DNA of 53,314 nt from an uncultured Eubacteriales bacterium (GCA_905207235.1 CAJLKN010000014.1:1-53314), one strand, 5' to 3'. Positions 32,061-41,316 are shown, numbered from the stretch's first letter. The notes: generated by a model from the sequence alone, not told the origin. Translations and numbers: made by a program.

Positions 32061-34712
32061 ATGTTTCATAACAAAAGCATTGAGGAAGCCTGCCTTGAAA
32101 CGCAGTCTTCGGAGAGCGGACTTTCCTCCGCCGAGGCTGAAAAGCGCCTCGCCGAGAACGGAAAAAATGCCCTCGCCGAAGCAAAGAAAAAGCCGGCAAT
32201 ACTCAAATTTCTGTCGCAGTTCACAGACCCGATGATTATCGTTCTGCTTGCGGCGGCGGTCGTTTCCGCCGTGCTTGCGGGCATAAACAACGAGCCCATT
32301 GAACTCATCGACAGCGGTGTAATACTTTTAATCGTGCTTATCAACGCGATTATAGGTTTTGTGCAGGAAAACAAGGCCGAAAACGCGCTCGAAGCGCTCA
32401 AAGCGCGCAATAAACCTTTCGTAAAGGTTTTAAGGGACGGCGAACAGACCGTCATCCCCTCGGAAGACCTCGTTGTTGGCGACGTCGTCATTCTCGAAGC
32501 GGGCGACGTAGTTCCCGCCGACCTCAGACTTATCCACTCGGCTTCGCTCAAAATAGAAGAAGCCGCGCTGACGGGCGAGAGCGTTCCCGTCGAAAAGGAC
32601 GCCGACGCAGTCGTTGACGAAAAAGCGCCCCTCGGCGACAGGCACAACATGGCGTTTTCGGGCAGCACGGTAACTTACGGCCGCGGCAGGGGCATAGTAA
32701 CCGCCACGGGCATGGCTACCGAAATGGGCAAGATAGCCCAGATGCTTACCGAAGTCAAGGAAGACCCCTCCCCCCTCAACAAACAGCTCGGCAAGACGGC
32801 GAAAATACTCTCCTTCCTCGTGCTCGGCATCGCAGTAGTTATATTCATAATCAATATCTGCGCGCACATATCGACGGGGCTCAACGCAGACATATTCATG
32901 GACGCGTTCATGACGGCGGTTGCCATAGCCGTCGCCGCAATACCCGAAGGTCTGCCCGCGGTAGTAACCATAGTGCTCGCCATGGGCGTTCAGAAGATGT
33001 CCAAGCGCAACGCCATCGTCAAGAACCTGCCCTCAGTAGAGACGCTGGGCTGCTGCGAAATTATCTGCTCGGACAAGACGGGCACGCTGACGCTCAACAA
33101 GATGACCGTAAAGGACACCTACTGCCCCTCCGGGAAAAACGATATTCTCAACCGCATTATGGCGCTGTGCAACGACACGGTGGTTTCCAAAAGCGGATTG
33201 CAGGGCGACCCCACCGAAACTGCTCTCGTTGACTACTTTATATCTCAGAACGGCGATTTTGCCGCATTGACGGCGCAATATCCCCGCGTGAACGAAAAAC
33301 CTTTCGACAGCGTAAGAAAGCTGATGACCACCGTCCACGAAAACGGCGGAAAGAAATACAGCTATACAAAGGGCGCTCCCGACATGCTGATTGCAAAGTG
33401 CTCGCACATACTCACGACTGACGGCGTTAAGAAGCTGACGGCAGCCGACGCGGACGCAATTAAAGAGGCAAACCGCGGCATGGCGCAGAGGGCTCTGCGC
33501 GTGCTCGCGGCGGCATACAAAGAGGGCGACGACGTCTCCGAAGAGGGAATGATTTTCGTCGGACTCACGGGCATGATAGACCCTCCCAGACCCGAAGTCA
33601 AAGCTGCCGTGGCGGAGTGCAGAACGGCGGGCATACACGCCCTTATGATTACGGGCGACCATATGGATACCGCGTGCGCAATCGCGCGCGAACTTGACAT
33701 TCTGCGCGACGGCGACCTTACGGCGACGGGCGCGGAACTCGACAAGATGACGGACGAATATCTGTACGAAAACATAAACAGATTTTCCGTATTCGCCCGC
33801 GTCAGCCCCGAAAACAAGGTGAGAATAGTAAAAGCCTTCCGCGCAAACGGCAAGGTTACCGCGATGACGGGCGACGGCGTCAACGACGCGCCCTCGATAA
33901 AGGAAGCCGACATAGGCATAGGCATGGGCATTACGGGCACGCAGGTTTCCAAGGAAGCTGCCGACATGGTGCTCACCGACGACAACTTTGCGACCATAGT
34001 CGGCGCGGTGGAAGAAGGCAGAAAGATATTCTCCAACATAACAAAAGCTATACAGTTCCTGCTTTCGGCGAACATCGCAGAGGTTATGTGCCTGTTCATA
34101 GTCGAAATGATATCGCTCATTTCGGGTCAGCCGCAGACCTTCCTTTCGCCCATTATGATACTTTGGGTAAACCTCGTTACCGACTCCTTCCCCGCTCTTT
34201 CGCTGGGAACGGAAAAGGCGGAAAAAGACGTAATGAAATTGCCGCCGAGAAAGAACAACTCCTCGCTGTTTGCGGGGCAGATGGGCAAGGACATCATAAT
34301 TCAGGGCATAATGCAGACGGCGCTCGTAATGCTGTCGTACCTGCTCGGTCAGTACGTCATAACCGACGGCGTCGAGCACCACGCAGAGCCCATGACGATG
34401 GCGTTCATATCGCTGTGCTTCATACAGCTCTTCCACGCGTTCAACCTGCGCTCGCAGAGAAACAGCGTGCTCAACTCCAAGTTCTTCTCGAACAAGCCTC
34501 TCGATTTATCCGCACTCATCGGCATAGCCCTGACGCTCTTCGTCGTGCTCACCCCCGGAGTAAAGACGGTATTTATTGAAGGCGCAGGCAACGACTTCAT
34601 GCTTTCGGCGGTCGAATGGCTCGTGTCGATAGGCGTGGCGATTGCTATAATTCCTCTCGTGGAATTGCAGAAATTAATAGAAAGATTAGTGCTTGCGCGC
34701 AAAAAGAAATAA
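32061..34712 (+). CDS. P-type cation ATPase (Ca2+/Mn2+ export type)
   Basis: The 883-aa protein is a type II P-ATPase: TGES (171-174) in the actuator domain, PEGLP (295-299) in membrane helix 4, phosphorylation site DKTGTLT (Asp338) and GDGVNDAP in the P domain, with about ten membrane segments. Its length and order match PacL/YoaB-like pumps that expel Ca2+ or Mn2+. The Mn2+ riboswitch in its leader argues for Mn2+ export as the main job, as for L. lactis YoaB and S. pneumoniae MgtA. GTGAGGTG precedes the ATG. Confidence 0.95.
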   Translation: MFHNKSIEEACLETQSSESGLSSAEAEKRLAENGKNALAEAKKKPAILKFLSQFTDPMIIVLLAAAVVSAVLAGINNEPIELIDSGVILLIVLINAIIGFVQENKAENALEALKARNKPFVKVLRDGEQTVIPSEDLVVGDVVILEAGDVVPADLRLIHSASLKIEEAALTGESVPVEKDADAVVDEKAPLGDRHNMAFSGSTVTYGRGRGIVTATGMATEMGKIAQMLTEVKEDPSPLNKQLGKTAKILSFLVLGIAVVIFIINICAHISTGLNADIFMDAFMTAVAIAVAAIPEGLPAVVTIVLAMGVQKMSKRNAIVKNLPSVETLGCCEIICSDKTGTLTLNKMTVKDTYCPSGKNDILNRIMALCNDTVVSKSGLQGDPTETALVDYFISQNGDFAALTAQYPRVNEKPFDSVRKLMTTVHENGGKKYSYTKGAPDMLIAKCSHILTTDGVKKLTAADADAIKEANRGMAQRALRVLAAAYKEGDDVSEEGMIFVGLTGMIDPPRPEVKAAVAECRTAGIHALMITGDHMDTACAIARELDILRDGDLTATGAELDKMTDEYLYENINRFSVFARVSPENKVRIVKAFRANGKVTAMTGDGVNDAPSIKEADIGIGMGITGTQVSKEAADMVLTDDNFATIVGAVEEGRKIFSNITKAIQFLLSANIAEVMCLFIVEMISLISGQPQTFLSPIMILWVNLVTDSFPALSLGTEKAEKDVMKLPPRKNNSSLFAGQMGKDIIIQGIMQTALVMLSYLLGQYVITDGVEHHAEPMTMAFISLCFIQLFHAFNLRSQRNSVLNSKFFSNKPLDLSALIGIALTLFVVLTPGVKTVFIEGAGNDFMLSAVEWLVSIGVAIAIIPLVELQKLIERLVLARKKK

Positions 34713-34756
34713 TTTTTGCACGGTAAAATAATACACTCTTAGCCGCAAGGCATCAG

Positions 34757-34798
34757 GAGCGGGCGGACCTTCCCCTACTTATCCGCCCGCTCTTATTT
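34757..34798 (+). terminator. Terminator of the cation ATPase gene
   Basis: An 11-bp stem (GAGCGGGCGGA / TCCGCCCGCTC) with a 14-base loop is followed by TTATTTTA. Confidence 0.8.
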
Positions 34799-34858
34799 TA
34801 TATTCGCTCAAATACACGAAACAAAAACGCTTTTTGCCGCAAGTTTTGAAATTGCCAC

Positions 34859-34887
34859 TTGATTTTTGCCGCGAGGCGGTGTATGAT
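34859..34887 (+). promoter_or_regulatory. Promoter of kduD
   Basis: TTGATT (34859-34864), a 17-base spacer and TATGAT (34882-34887) lie about 40 bases before the kduD start. Confidence 0.7.
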
Positions 34888-34928
34888 ATATTCAGTCAAT
34901 AAAACTATTTTTGGGGGAATACAGAAAA

Positions 34929-35684
34929 ATGATTTTGGATACTTTCAGTTTAAAGGATAAAGTTGCCATAGTAACGGGCTCCAACACGGGATTGGGACAG
35001 GGCATATGCCGCGCCTTTGCAGAGGCGGGCGCAAAGGTCGTGGGCGTTTCGCGCAGACCTTCCGCCGAAACCGAAGAGCTCATCGGCAAAGATAAATTTT
35101 ACAACGTGATAGCCGACCTTTCCTCCTGCGAAGTAATTCCCGAAGTTATAGAAAAGTCGATTGAAAAATACGGCAAGATAGATATACTCGTCAACAACGC
35201 GGGCATAATAAAGCGCCAGGACTCGCTGGAATTTACCGAGGAAAACTGGGACAGCGTATTAAACGTCAACCTCAAAACGGTTTTCTTCCTCACTCAGGCC
35301 GTCGCAAAACAGTTTGTAAAACAGCAGTCGGGCGGAAAGATTATAAACATCGCTTCCATGCTCTCCTATCAGGGCGGCATACGCGTTCCCTCCTACACCG
35401 CTTCAAAGTCGGCGATAAAGGGCATTACCATGACACTTTCCAACGAATGGGCTAAATACGGCATAAACGTAAACGCAATAGCCCCCGGATATATGGCAAC
35501 CAACAACACGCAGGCGCTCCGTCAGGACGAGGAAAGAAGCGCGGACATCCTCGCGCGCATTCCCGCGGGAAGATGGGGCACTCCCGCCGATCTCGAGGGA
35601 GCGGCGGTATTCCTCGCCTCCTCCGCCTCCGACTATGTAAACGGCTTTACACTGGCAGTTGACGGCGGCTGGCTGGGCAGATAA
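34929..35684 (+). CDS. kduD: 2,5-diketo-3-deoxygluconate reductase (KduD-type short-chain dehydrogenase)
   Basis: The 251-aa protein is a classical SDR: TGSNTGLGQG (residues 17-26) binds the nucleotide, NNAG follows, and the Ser-Tyr-Lys active site is IASMLSYQ with YTASKSA. The start FSLKDKVAIVTG and the end DGGWLGR are typical of KduD. It reduces 2,5-diketo-3-deoxygluconate, made by KduI, to KDG. I chose the ATG at 34929; GGGGGA lies 10 bases upstream. It is a single-gene unit apart from kduI, with its own promoter and terminator. Confidence 0.92.
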   Translation: MILDTFSLKDKVAIVTGSNTGLGQGICRAFAEAGAKVVGVSRRPSAETEELIGKDKFYNVIADLSSCEVIPEVIEKSIEKYGKIDILVNNAGIIKRQDSLEFTEENWDSVLNVNLKTVFFLTQAVAKQFVKQQSGGKIINIASMLSYQGGIRVPSYTASKSAIKGITMTLSNEWAKYGINVNAIAPGYMATNNTQALRQDEERSADILARIPAGRWGTPADLEGAAVFLASSASDYVNGFTLAVDGGWLGR

Positions 35685-35701
35685 ATAATCACAAATATGA
35701 A

Positions 35702-35731
35702 GCGGCGCACAAAATTGTGCGCCGCTTTTTT
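35702..35731 (+). terminator. Terminator of kduD
   Basis: An 11-bp stem (GCGGCGCACAA / TTGTGCGCCGC) is followed by six T residues, 17 bases after the stop. Confidence 0.92.
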
Positions 35732-35763
35732 ACTGTTGCGACCGCATAAATAAAACAAGTGCA

Positions 35764-35808
35764 AAAGAGCGCGGCGCGGGGAAAAATTTTCCCCGCGCCG
35801 CGCTCTTT
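35764..35808 (-). terminator. Large hairpin after the polysaccharide deacetylase gene
   Basis: A near-perfect 45-base palindrome (AAAGAGCGCGGCGCGGGG and its complement) lies 37 bases after the deacetylase stop. It can act on either strand between the convergent genes. Confidence 0.75.
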
Positions 35809-35844
35809 ATTGCCGCACATCTAATGGTCATGTAACGACCGAAA

Positions 35845-36708
35845 TCAGCTTTCGAACTTTACCGTCCCGCCCGCGTCTATTTTGTAAACCTGACCGCGGA
35901 TTTCCAGCCAAACGGGAATATATGAGGGGTTGAACACCCTTTCGCCGTCGAGCGAGAATACGAGCGCACGGTATGCGGCGACGTAATCGCATATCTCGCC
36001 GTTGGTTGCGTACCAGACGTCCTCCCTGCCCGATACCTCGCGGGAAAAACGCTCCATTATATCCCAGTTGGAATTGTCGTCGAATTCGTAGCTGTGTCCC
36101 CACACATAGAAGAGCCAGGGCTCGCGGAATTTGAATTCGTCCTCGGGACGCTTGTTTATAAATTTATCGAGCAGCGAGAAAAGCGCCTCATCGTTGTGAT
36201 GGCAGGTAGGGTTCCATTCGAGGAAATCTTCGGGCAGGGCAAACGAATGCGTAGGCACGGTCGTGCGGGCGTATTTGACGCCGAGGTCTGAAAGAACGCG
36301 CTTAATTTCCGCATTGAAACCGTTATATGCGTACGCCATGCCGCGCACTATGCAACCGAACTTGTTTTCGAGGTAATCGCGGTTGTCCGCAACTTCCTTT
36401 ATAGCTTCGCAAAGGGGCACTTTGTTGAGGAATATGTGCCGCGCTCCGTGAAGGGCAACTTCCTGCCCGCTCGCGGAAAATACAGAATACGTCTGCTCTT
36501 CATCCATTCTGCCGTGCCAGTTTTCGCAGTTGAAAAGGCGGGAATTTAAATTGAATGTCGCTTTAAGATTGTATTTTTTAAATATCTCAAGCAGTTTTTT
36601 ATCCGACCCGACGCCGTCATCGTAGCTGAAAGTCAAAGCCTTCGACTTCCCGCCGGGGAAGCGCATATATTTTTCTTCGAACATCTGTCTGAAAATCTTT
36701 TCCGCCAT
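35845..36708 (-). CDS. Polysaccharide deacetylase family protein (NodB-like)
   Basis: The 287-aa protein has NodB motif 1 (TFSYDDG, Asp30/Asp31) and motif 2 (LHGARH, His87 and His91), which together bind the metal of CE4-type deacetylases; motif 3 includes RTTVPTHSFALP. No signal peptide or membrane anchor is present, so it is cytosolic and may act on a small sugar conjugate or imported fragment, not on cell-wall polymer. I chose the ATG at 36708 because GGAGGT lies 7 bases upstream. It follows the MATE gene by 19 bases, so the two form an operon. Confidence 0.88.
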   Translation of the reverse strand: MAEKIFRQMFEEKYMRFPGGKSKALTFSYDDGVGSDKKLLEIFKKYNLKATFNLNSRLFNCENWHGRMDEEQTYSVFSASGQEVALHGARHIFLNKVPLCEAIKEVADNRDYLENKFGCIVRGMAYAYNGFNAEIKRVLSDLGVKYARTTVPTHSFALPEDFLEWNPTCHHNDEALFSLLDKFINKRPEDEFKFREPWLFYVWGHSYEFDDNSNWDIMERFSREVSGREDVWYATNGEICDYVAAYRALVFSLDGERVFNPSYIPVWLEIRGQVYKIDAGGTVKFES

Positions 36709-36727
36709 ATCCTGACCTCCGAAATTT

Positions 36728-38371
36728 TTATTGCTCAATTTTTGTGTTCCGAACGGTATCGCCCGCCGCCTGCACGGCTTTGTCGCCGTCCTCGCTCTGC
36801 AACACGTCGCCGCCTTCCGCAAACTGCGCTATCTCGCCTTCCTGCTCATTGCGCGCGCCCTGCTCATTGTGCGCATCGTCCTTTTCTCCCTCTTCCTCCG
36901 AAACGAGGCGGGAGGCGTCGTTGTCCTTGAACATGCCCGAAGCCTTCTTCCATCTGCCCGTCAGAAGTCGGGACACGAACAGAATGGAGCGCATGCACCA
37001 GTCGGCGCACATAGCTATCCAGTAGCCCATTGCGCCCAGCTCGAACTTGAAGCCGAATGTGCTTAAAAGCCAGGGCGTGAGAGCGTCGTCCGCAAGGAGG
37101 AAGCAAAGACCTACGCGCATGACTATCATCGAAGATATTGCCGACCACATTACATATCTTACGTCCGAAGTTGCCTTTAAGATTGCGGGCGTGGTAAACG
37201 ACAGAGGATATGTAACAAACTGGAAAGCGAGGCAGAGATACAGGCACTTTATGGCTATGGGATATGCATCGGCAGGATAATCCCACATGTATATAAGCCA
37301 CTGGCACGTTCCCATTATAAGCGCAACGGCAACTGCGTTTGCTATAAACGAGATGACGAACATTCTCTTTATATAATATTTGACGCAGTCAACGTCGCCC
37401 GTGCCTACCGCCTGACCTATTACGGTGAGGCAGGAAGTTCCCACGCCGCTTCCCACGACTGACGCAATGTTGTTGAGGTTGTTTGCCGCCGTGTTGGCGT
37501 TTGCCTGAATGTTTATGTTTTCGCCTATCGCGCTGTCATAATGAATGTAGCAACCCGCATTGACGAAAGTATTCGTCATGAGTTTGCCGAGCTGGAAAAG
37601 GCAACTTTCTATTCCGCTGGGAATTGCTATGAACAGAATGTGCTTTACCATTTTTATGTCGGGCTTGAACTTTTCAAAGAGTTTTACCGTGAGCACGTTT
37701 TTATCGCTCATAAGAAGGACGCGCATGTAAATTGCGGGAATGGCGCGCGCGATAAGCGTTGCGAGAGCCGCGCCCGAAACGCCCATCTGCAAAACCATTA
37801 TAAAAAGCGCGTTGAGAGCGATGTTTACAACGCAGCTTATGCCTGCGCTGACCATTGTAACCATACTCCTGCGCTGTGCGCGCAACAGAGCCGCGCTGCC
37901 GTTAAAGATGCCTATGAACGGAAAAGATGCGGCGGTTATATAAAAATACTGGCGCTGCAATTCCATGAGCGAGCCTTCTACGTCGGGGTAGAACAGCTTT
38001 AAAAGAGGATAATTGAGCGCAAGGCACACGGCTGCAATGAGCAGAGAGAACAAAAGAACCAGAACAAGCATGTGCTTTGCGCTCTTTCTGGCATTTTCCC
38101 CGTCGCGCCCGCCGAGATACTGACTGGTTATTATCGCGCCGCCCGTTGCAAACGCCGAAAACAACTGAATTATCAGGTTGTTTATGAAATCTACGTTGGA
38201 AACGGCGTTGCTCGCATGACCTGCGGCGTCTATGGTGGATACCATTATGGAGTCGAACATGCCGAGCGAAGTGGAAAAAATGGATTCAATTACAATGGGA
38301 GCAATCAACCATAAAAGTTGTTTGTTCGTAAACAACGAATAACGTTTTTTTGCTTTCTGAACAGTCTGCAA
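36728..38371 (-). CDS. MATE-family efflux transporter
   Basis: The 547-aa protein has about twelve membrane segments in two halves and family patterns such as PIVIESIFSTSLGMFDSIMVS near the start. MATE proteins export drugs, toxins or metabolites using Na+ or H+ gradients. I chose the TTG at 38371 because GGGAGGG lies 6 bases upstream; an ATG 31 codons earlier has no such site. The last 65 residues are a hydrophilic, acidic, low-complexity tail (EEEGEKDDAHNEQ), which MATE proteins normally lack. It is divergent from the AraC regulator and upstream of the deacetylase. Confidence 0.92.
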   Translation of the reverse strand: MQTVQKAKKRYSLFTNKQLLWLIAPIVIESIFSTSLGMFDSIMVSTIDAAGHASNAVSNVDFINNLIIQLFSAFATGGAIITSQYLGGRDGENARKSAKHMLVLVLLFSLLIAAVCLALNYPLLKLFYPDVEGSLMELQRQYFYITAASFPFIGIFNGSAALLRAQRRSMVTMVSAGISCVVNIALNALFIMVLQMGVSGAALATLIARAIPAIYMRVLLMSDKNVLTVKLFEKFKPDIKMVKHILFIAIPSGIESCLFQLGKLMTNTFVNAGCYIHYDSAIGENINIQANANTAANNLNNIASVVGSGVGTSCLTVIGQAVGTGDVDCVKYYIKRMFVISFIANAVAVALIMGTCQWLIYMWDYPADAYPIAIKCLYLCLAFQFVTYPLSFTTPAILKATSDVRYVMWSAISSMIVMRVGLCFLLADDALTPWLLSTFGFKFELGAMGYWIAMCADWCMRSILFVSRLLTGRWKKASGMFKDNDASRLVSEEEGEKDDAHNEQGARNEQEGEIAQFAEGGDVLQSEDGDKAVQAAGDTVRNTKIEQ

Positions 38372-38453
38372 TTCAATCCCTCCCGCGCTTCTTAATTTAG
38401 CCGAGCGCAATAATCCCTTTATGAATGTTACAAATATTTTACAACAGTTTTTC

Positions 38454-38483
38454 TTGCTTTTCAAGGGGTTTATGCGCTATAAT
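38454..38483 (+). promoter_or_regulatory. Promoter of the AraC regulator gene
   Basis: TTGCTT (38454-38459), an 18-base spacer and TATAAT (38478-38483) lie in the divergent region shared with the MATE gene. Confidence 0.6.
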
Positions 38484-38530
38484 TATCATGAAATACAGTT
38501 TTTTCAACAATATTTAAGGAGATTTTTAAA

Positions 38531-39367
38531 GTGAGCGGATGCGCGCCGTCAAAGGACCCGAATAAAATTATAGACAGAATTTACGCCGAAAGCGTCGTGA
38601 GAGAGTGCGGCTACATAATGCCTCAGCCCCACTGCCACCCGTATTTCGAGCTGTTTTACGTTGACAGCGGCGCGTGCAGTTTTTTCATAGAAAACAACAT
38701 GTACGAACTGCACAAAGGCGATTTTATGCTCATTCCGCCGCAGGTCTTCCACTACACGAGGTACCTTCTCGGTCAATGCAGGCGAAGCAACATATTCTTC
38801 CGCCGCGAGGACTTGCCCGAGCAGGTGAGGGCGCTGTTGCCGCAAAAGGAAGAATTCTTCTCGCAAATGCGTATTTTTCAGGTGCCCGACGCCTATCGCG
38901 AACAGATTGCAAGCCTCATTCAGCGCATGATTAAGGAGGAAAAAATCAACGACGAACGTTCTGCGCCCATGATAAGCATACTGTTGCAGGAGATGTTCGT
39001 TTTGTGCAGCAGAGAATGCAATATTCTTAAAAACATGCCCTCGGAAATACACACGACGGACAGACCCATAGTGCAGGCGGCGCAGTTCATAAAGGACAGG
39101 TACATGGACGACATTTCGACGGCGGACATCGCCTGCGCCGCAGGGTACAGCCCCAACTATCTGAGCCGCAAATTCAGGGAAGCCGCAGGCATAGGTCTGC
39201 ACGAATACCTGACCTTCATAAGATTGCAGCGCGCCGCGCTGGAACTCATCGAGACGGACGACACCGTTACGCAGATTGCCATGCGGTGCGGCTTTACAGA
39301 CGCAAATTACTTTAAAGACGCATTCAAGAAAAAATACGGCGTAACGCCCAGAGCATACAGAAAATAA
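38531..39367 (+). CDS. AraC-family transcriptional regulator
   Basis: The 278-aa protein has an N-terminal cupin sensor domain (about residues 20-100; PHCHPYFELFYVDSG and GDFMLIPPQVFH) and two C-terminal helix-turn-helix motifs (ISTADIACAAGYSPNYLSRKF and VTQIAMRCGFTDANYFKDAF, about 195-275). Such proteins sense sugars or other small molecules. It is divergent from the MATE-deacetylase operon and probably controls it; a role in pectin genes cannot be excluded. The start is GTG at 38531, with AAGGAG 8 bases upstream. Confidence 0.93.
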   Translation: MSGCAPSKDPNKIIDRIYAESVVRECGYIMPQPHCHPYFELFYVDSGACSFFIENNMYELHKGDFMLIPPQVFHYTRYLLGQCRRSNIFFRREDLPEQVRALLPQKEEFFSQMRIFQVPDAYREQIASLIQRMIKEEKINDERSAPMISILLQEMFVLCSRECNILKNMPSEIHTTDRPIVQAAQFIKDRYMDDISTADIACAAGYSPNYLSRKFREAAGIGLHEYLTFIRLQRAALELIETDDTVTQIAMRCGFTDANYFKDAFKKKYGVTPRAYRK

Positions 39368-39408
39368 ATTTATATTCAAGTCTTTGCGCGCAGTTATACA
39401 AATAAAAA

Positions 39409-39445
39409 ATGCGCCCGCGCATTGCCTGCGCGGGCGCATTTTTTA
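39409..39445 (+). terminator. Terminator of the AraC regulator gene
   Basis: A 13-bp stem (ATGCGCCCGCGCA / TGCGCGGGCGCAT) is followed by a T-run. Confidence 0.92.
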
Positions 39446-39478
39446 TAAAGTTTAATTGCCATGCAAAATGAAAGTCGT

Positions 39479-39507
39479 TTGACTTATTTTCAGTTTGACT
39501 ATAAAAT
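39479..39507 (+). promoter_or_regulatory. Promoter of the YitT gene
   Basis: TTGACT (39479-39484), a 17-base spacer and TAAAAT (39502-39507) lie just before the ATG at 39518. The position argues against a start at 39461, which would be inside or before the promoter. Confidence 0.65.
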
Positions 39508-39517
39508 AGTAGTCGCT

Positions 39518-40444
39518 ATGAAGACAGCAAGAAGATTACAGATGGAAGATTTTATAAAGCGTTACTTACTGATTACCCTCGGTTGCGTGCTTTACGCCGC
39601 GGGGGTAGTCATATTTTTGCAGGCGGGCAACCTGGCGAGCGGAGGTGCGACGGGTATCGCCCTTATCATAAACGAAGTTACGGGGTTCAGCACGGGTATT
39701 ACGTCGTTCATCATAAACGTGCCGCTCATGATATGGGGCTGGAAGGTATTCGGCAGAGAATTTTTCTTTTCAACGCTGTATGTTATAGCGCTGTCCGCCC
39801 TGCTCATGTGGCTGACCGAAAAAACTTTTATAGACTGGGTTCCAGCAATTTACGGCAAAACGCTTCTGCCGCTTACGGACAACATGCTTATAAACGCCAT
39901 AACGGGCGGCGCGCTTTTCGGGCTGGGCATGGGCATGATTTTCCGCTGCGGTTCGTCCTCCGGCGGAACGGATATACCCGTAAAGGTGCTTAAAAAGAAA
40001 TTCAGACACATCAGCACGGGCACGATTACTCTTGTTACCGACGTTATAATCGTAGCCTGCTCGGCTTTCGCATACAAGCAAAATACGCTCGAAGTGCTGT
40101 TCTTTACCGTGCTTTCGGTAGTAGTATTCACTTTCGTATTCGACCGCGTGCTGTACGGCGGAAACTCGGCGAAAATGGTGTTCATAGTTTCGGACAGCGC
40201 GGCGGCGCAATCGATTTGCGACAGGGTGCTCAAAGAGCTCGACGCAGGCGCGACGTTCATCGACGCGAGAGGCGGATATACGGGCGAGGACAAAAAGGTG
40301 CTGTTATGCGTCGTCAAACCAATAGTTTATCCCAAGTTGCGCGACGTCGTCCGCGAGGAAGACAAAAAGGCATTTATGATAGTTTCTTCCGCAAAGGAAA
40401 TTTACGGCGAAGGCTATTTAAGTCCCGACAAAGAGGAACTTTGA
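39518..40444 (+). CDS. YitT family membrane protein (DUF161 + DUF2179)
   Basis: The 308-aa protein has five or six membrane segments (GCVLYAAGVVIFLQAGNLASGG near the start, FGLGMGMIFRCGSSSGGTD in the middle) and a soluble C-terminal DUF2179 domain (GATFIDARGGYTGEDKKVLLCV). The function of this widespread family is not established. I set the start at 39518, 10 bases after the -10 box and without a Shine-Dalgarno; the ATG at 39542 (MEDFIKRYL) has only a weak AAGAAG and remains possible. Confidence 0.88.
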   Translation: MKTARRLQMEDFIKRYLLITLGCVLYAAGVVIFLQAGNLASGGATGIALIINEVTGFSTGITSFIINVPLMIWGWKVFGREFFFSTLYVIALSALLMWLTEKTFIDWVPAIYGKTLLPLTDNMLINAITGGALFGLGMGMIFRCGSSSGGTDIPVKVLKKKFRHISTGTITLVTDVIIVACSAFAYKQNTLEVLFFTVLSVVVFTFVFDRVLYGGNSAKMVFIVSDSAAAQSICDRVLKELDAGATFIDARGGYTGEDKKVLLCVVKPIVYPKLRDVVREEDKKAFMIVSSAKEIYGEGYLSPDKEEL

Positions 40445-40489
40445 TTTCACCAAATTACACATACTGAAATAATAAATTATTGAAAATAA

Positions 40490-40514
40490 CCCCGCGGATA
40501 GTCCGCGGGGTTTT
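40490..40514 (+). terminator. Terminator of the YitT gene
   Basis: A 9-bp stem (CCCCGCGGA / TCCGCGGGG), loop TAG, followed by four T residues. Confidence 0.85.
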
Positions 40515-40516
40515 AT

Positions 40517-40551
40517 AAAAAAAGCCGCCCGCGCTTTGTGCGCGGACGGCT
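40517..40551 (-). terminator. Terminator of the 159-aa membrane protein gene
   Basis: On the minus strand a 12-bp stem (40523-40534 with 40540-40551) is followed by seven T residues. Together with the adjacent plus-strand terminator it separates two convergent genes. Confidence 0.88.
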
Positions 40552-40576
40552 GTAATCTTTTTATTTAAGTTTAAAT

Positions 40577-41056
40577 TTATGATTTTGCCGCACAGCCGAG
40601 ACCGCCTACGCCCGCTATTACGCCGCCAACGGTGAGCAACCATGCGCCGATTGCGGGAGCAAATTCCACAAATGCCGAGCTGTATTTATCGCAGAACTGA
40701 TAAGTGAAGACAAGCGTAAGTATTGCCGCGAGTACCGTAAGAACGGCAGCGACTGCGACAATGAGCTTTACAACCTTGTTTTTGAGAACGAGCCCTACGC
40801 CTGCGCCCACAAGAGTTATAGCCGCTACTATAATGGTTATAATCATAAATGCGTTCATCGCATCATATCCGTCCATCGACTTGTCCGCAAATTCCTTATA
40901 CAGATTGTTGGCATCTGTGATGTCGCTCATTTTAAGAGCTTCTCCCTCTGCGCTTATCCATGTTACGACCATTCCCACGATTACGAGAATAAGCCCGAGG
41001 ACAACAAGCCCTGCCGCAACAAGCGCAGCAGTATTCATTTTTTTGGATTTTGCCAT
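40577..41056 (-). CDS. Small four-TM membrane protein (unknown)
   Basis: The 159-aa protein has a basic start (MAKSKKMNT) and four membrane segments (about residues 9-33, 67-88, 93-115, 130-153), with a roughly 30-residue outer loop after the first that is polar and acidic. It resembles tetraspan proteins in shape only; no family is recognised. A near-consensus promoter lies about 95 bases upstream, and GGGGGA precedes the ATG, so it is a well-expressed single gene. Confidence 0.8.
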   Translation of the reverse strand: MAKSKKMNTAALVAAGLVVLGLILVIVGMVVTWISAEGEALKMSDITDANNLYKEFADKSMDGYDAMNAFMIITIIVAAITLVGAGVGLVLKNKVVKLIVAVAAVLTVLAAILTLVFTYQFCDKYSSAFVEFAPAIGAWLLTVGGVIAGVGGLGCAAKS

Positions 41057-41151
41057 AAGTTTTCAATCCCCCTATAAAATAATAGATTTTTAAGGGCTCT
41101 GCGCCCCTGTGAACGGATAGAGCCTGAGCCTTTTTCCGCCTTATGCAATAT

Positions 41152-41180
41152 ATTCTATCACACAACAGTTATATTGTCAA
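41152..41180 (-). promoter_or_regulatory. Promoter of the 159-aa membrane protein gene
   Basis: On the minus strand TTGACA (41175-41180), a 17-base spacer and TAGAAT (41152-41157). The leader of about 90 bases contains a GC-rich imperfect hairpin. Confidence 0.85.
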
Positions 41181-41218
41181 CACCTCATTTTCACATAGCG
41201 CCGCATACGCCGTCGCAC

Positions 41219-41258
41219 AAAAAAATGCGAGCGGCGGACGGGCTCCCCGTCCGCCGCT
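41219..41258 (-). terminator. Terminator of mnmA
   Basis: A 13-bp stem (AGCGGCGGACGGG / CCCGTCCGCCGCT) is followed on the minus strand by seven T residues. Confidence 0.9.
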
Positions 41259-41316
41259 GAACTATACTCAACCGCTTAAATTTATAACATATCAGGGCAC
41301 AAAAATTTCGCGCCTT

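Noticed and set aside
32061..34712. Several long minus-strand frames opposite the P-type ATPase
   Set aside because: All are antisense to a protein with every P-ATPase motif intact.
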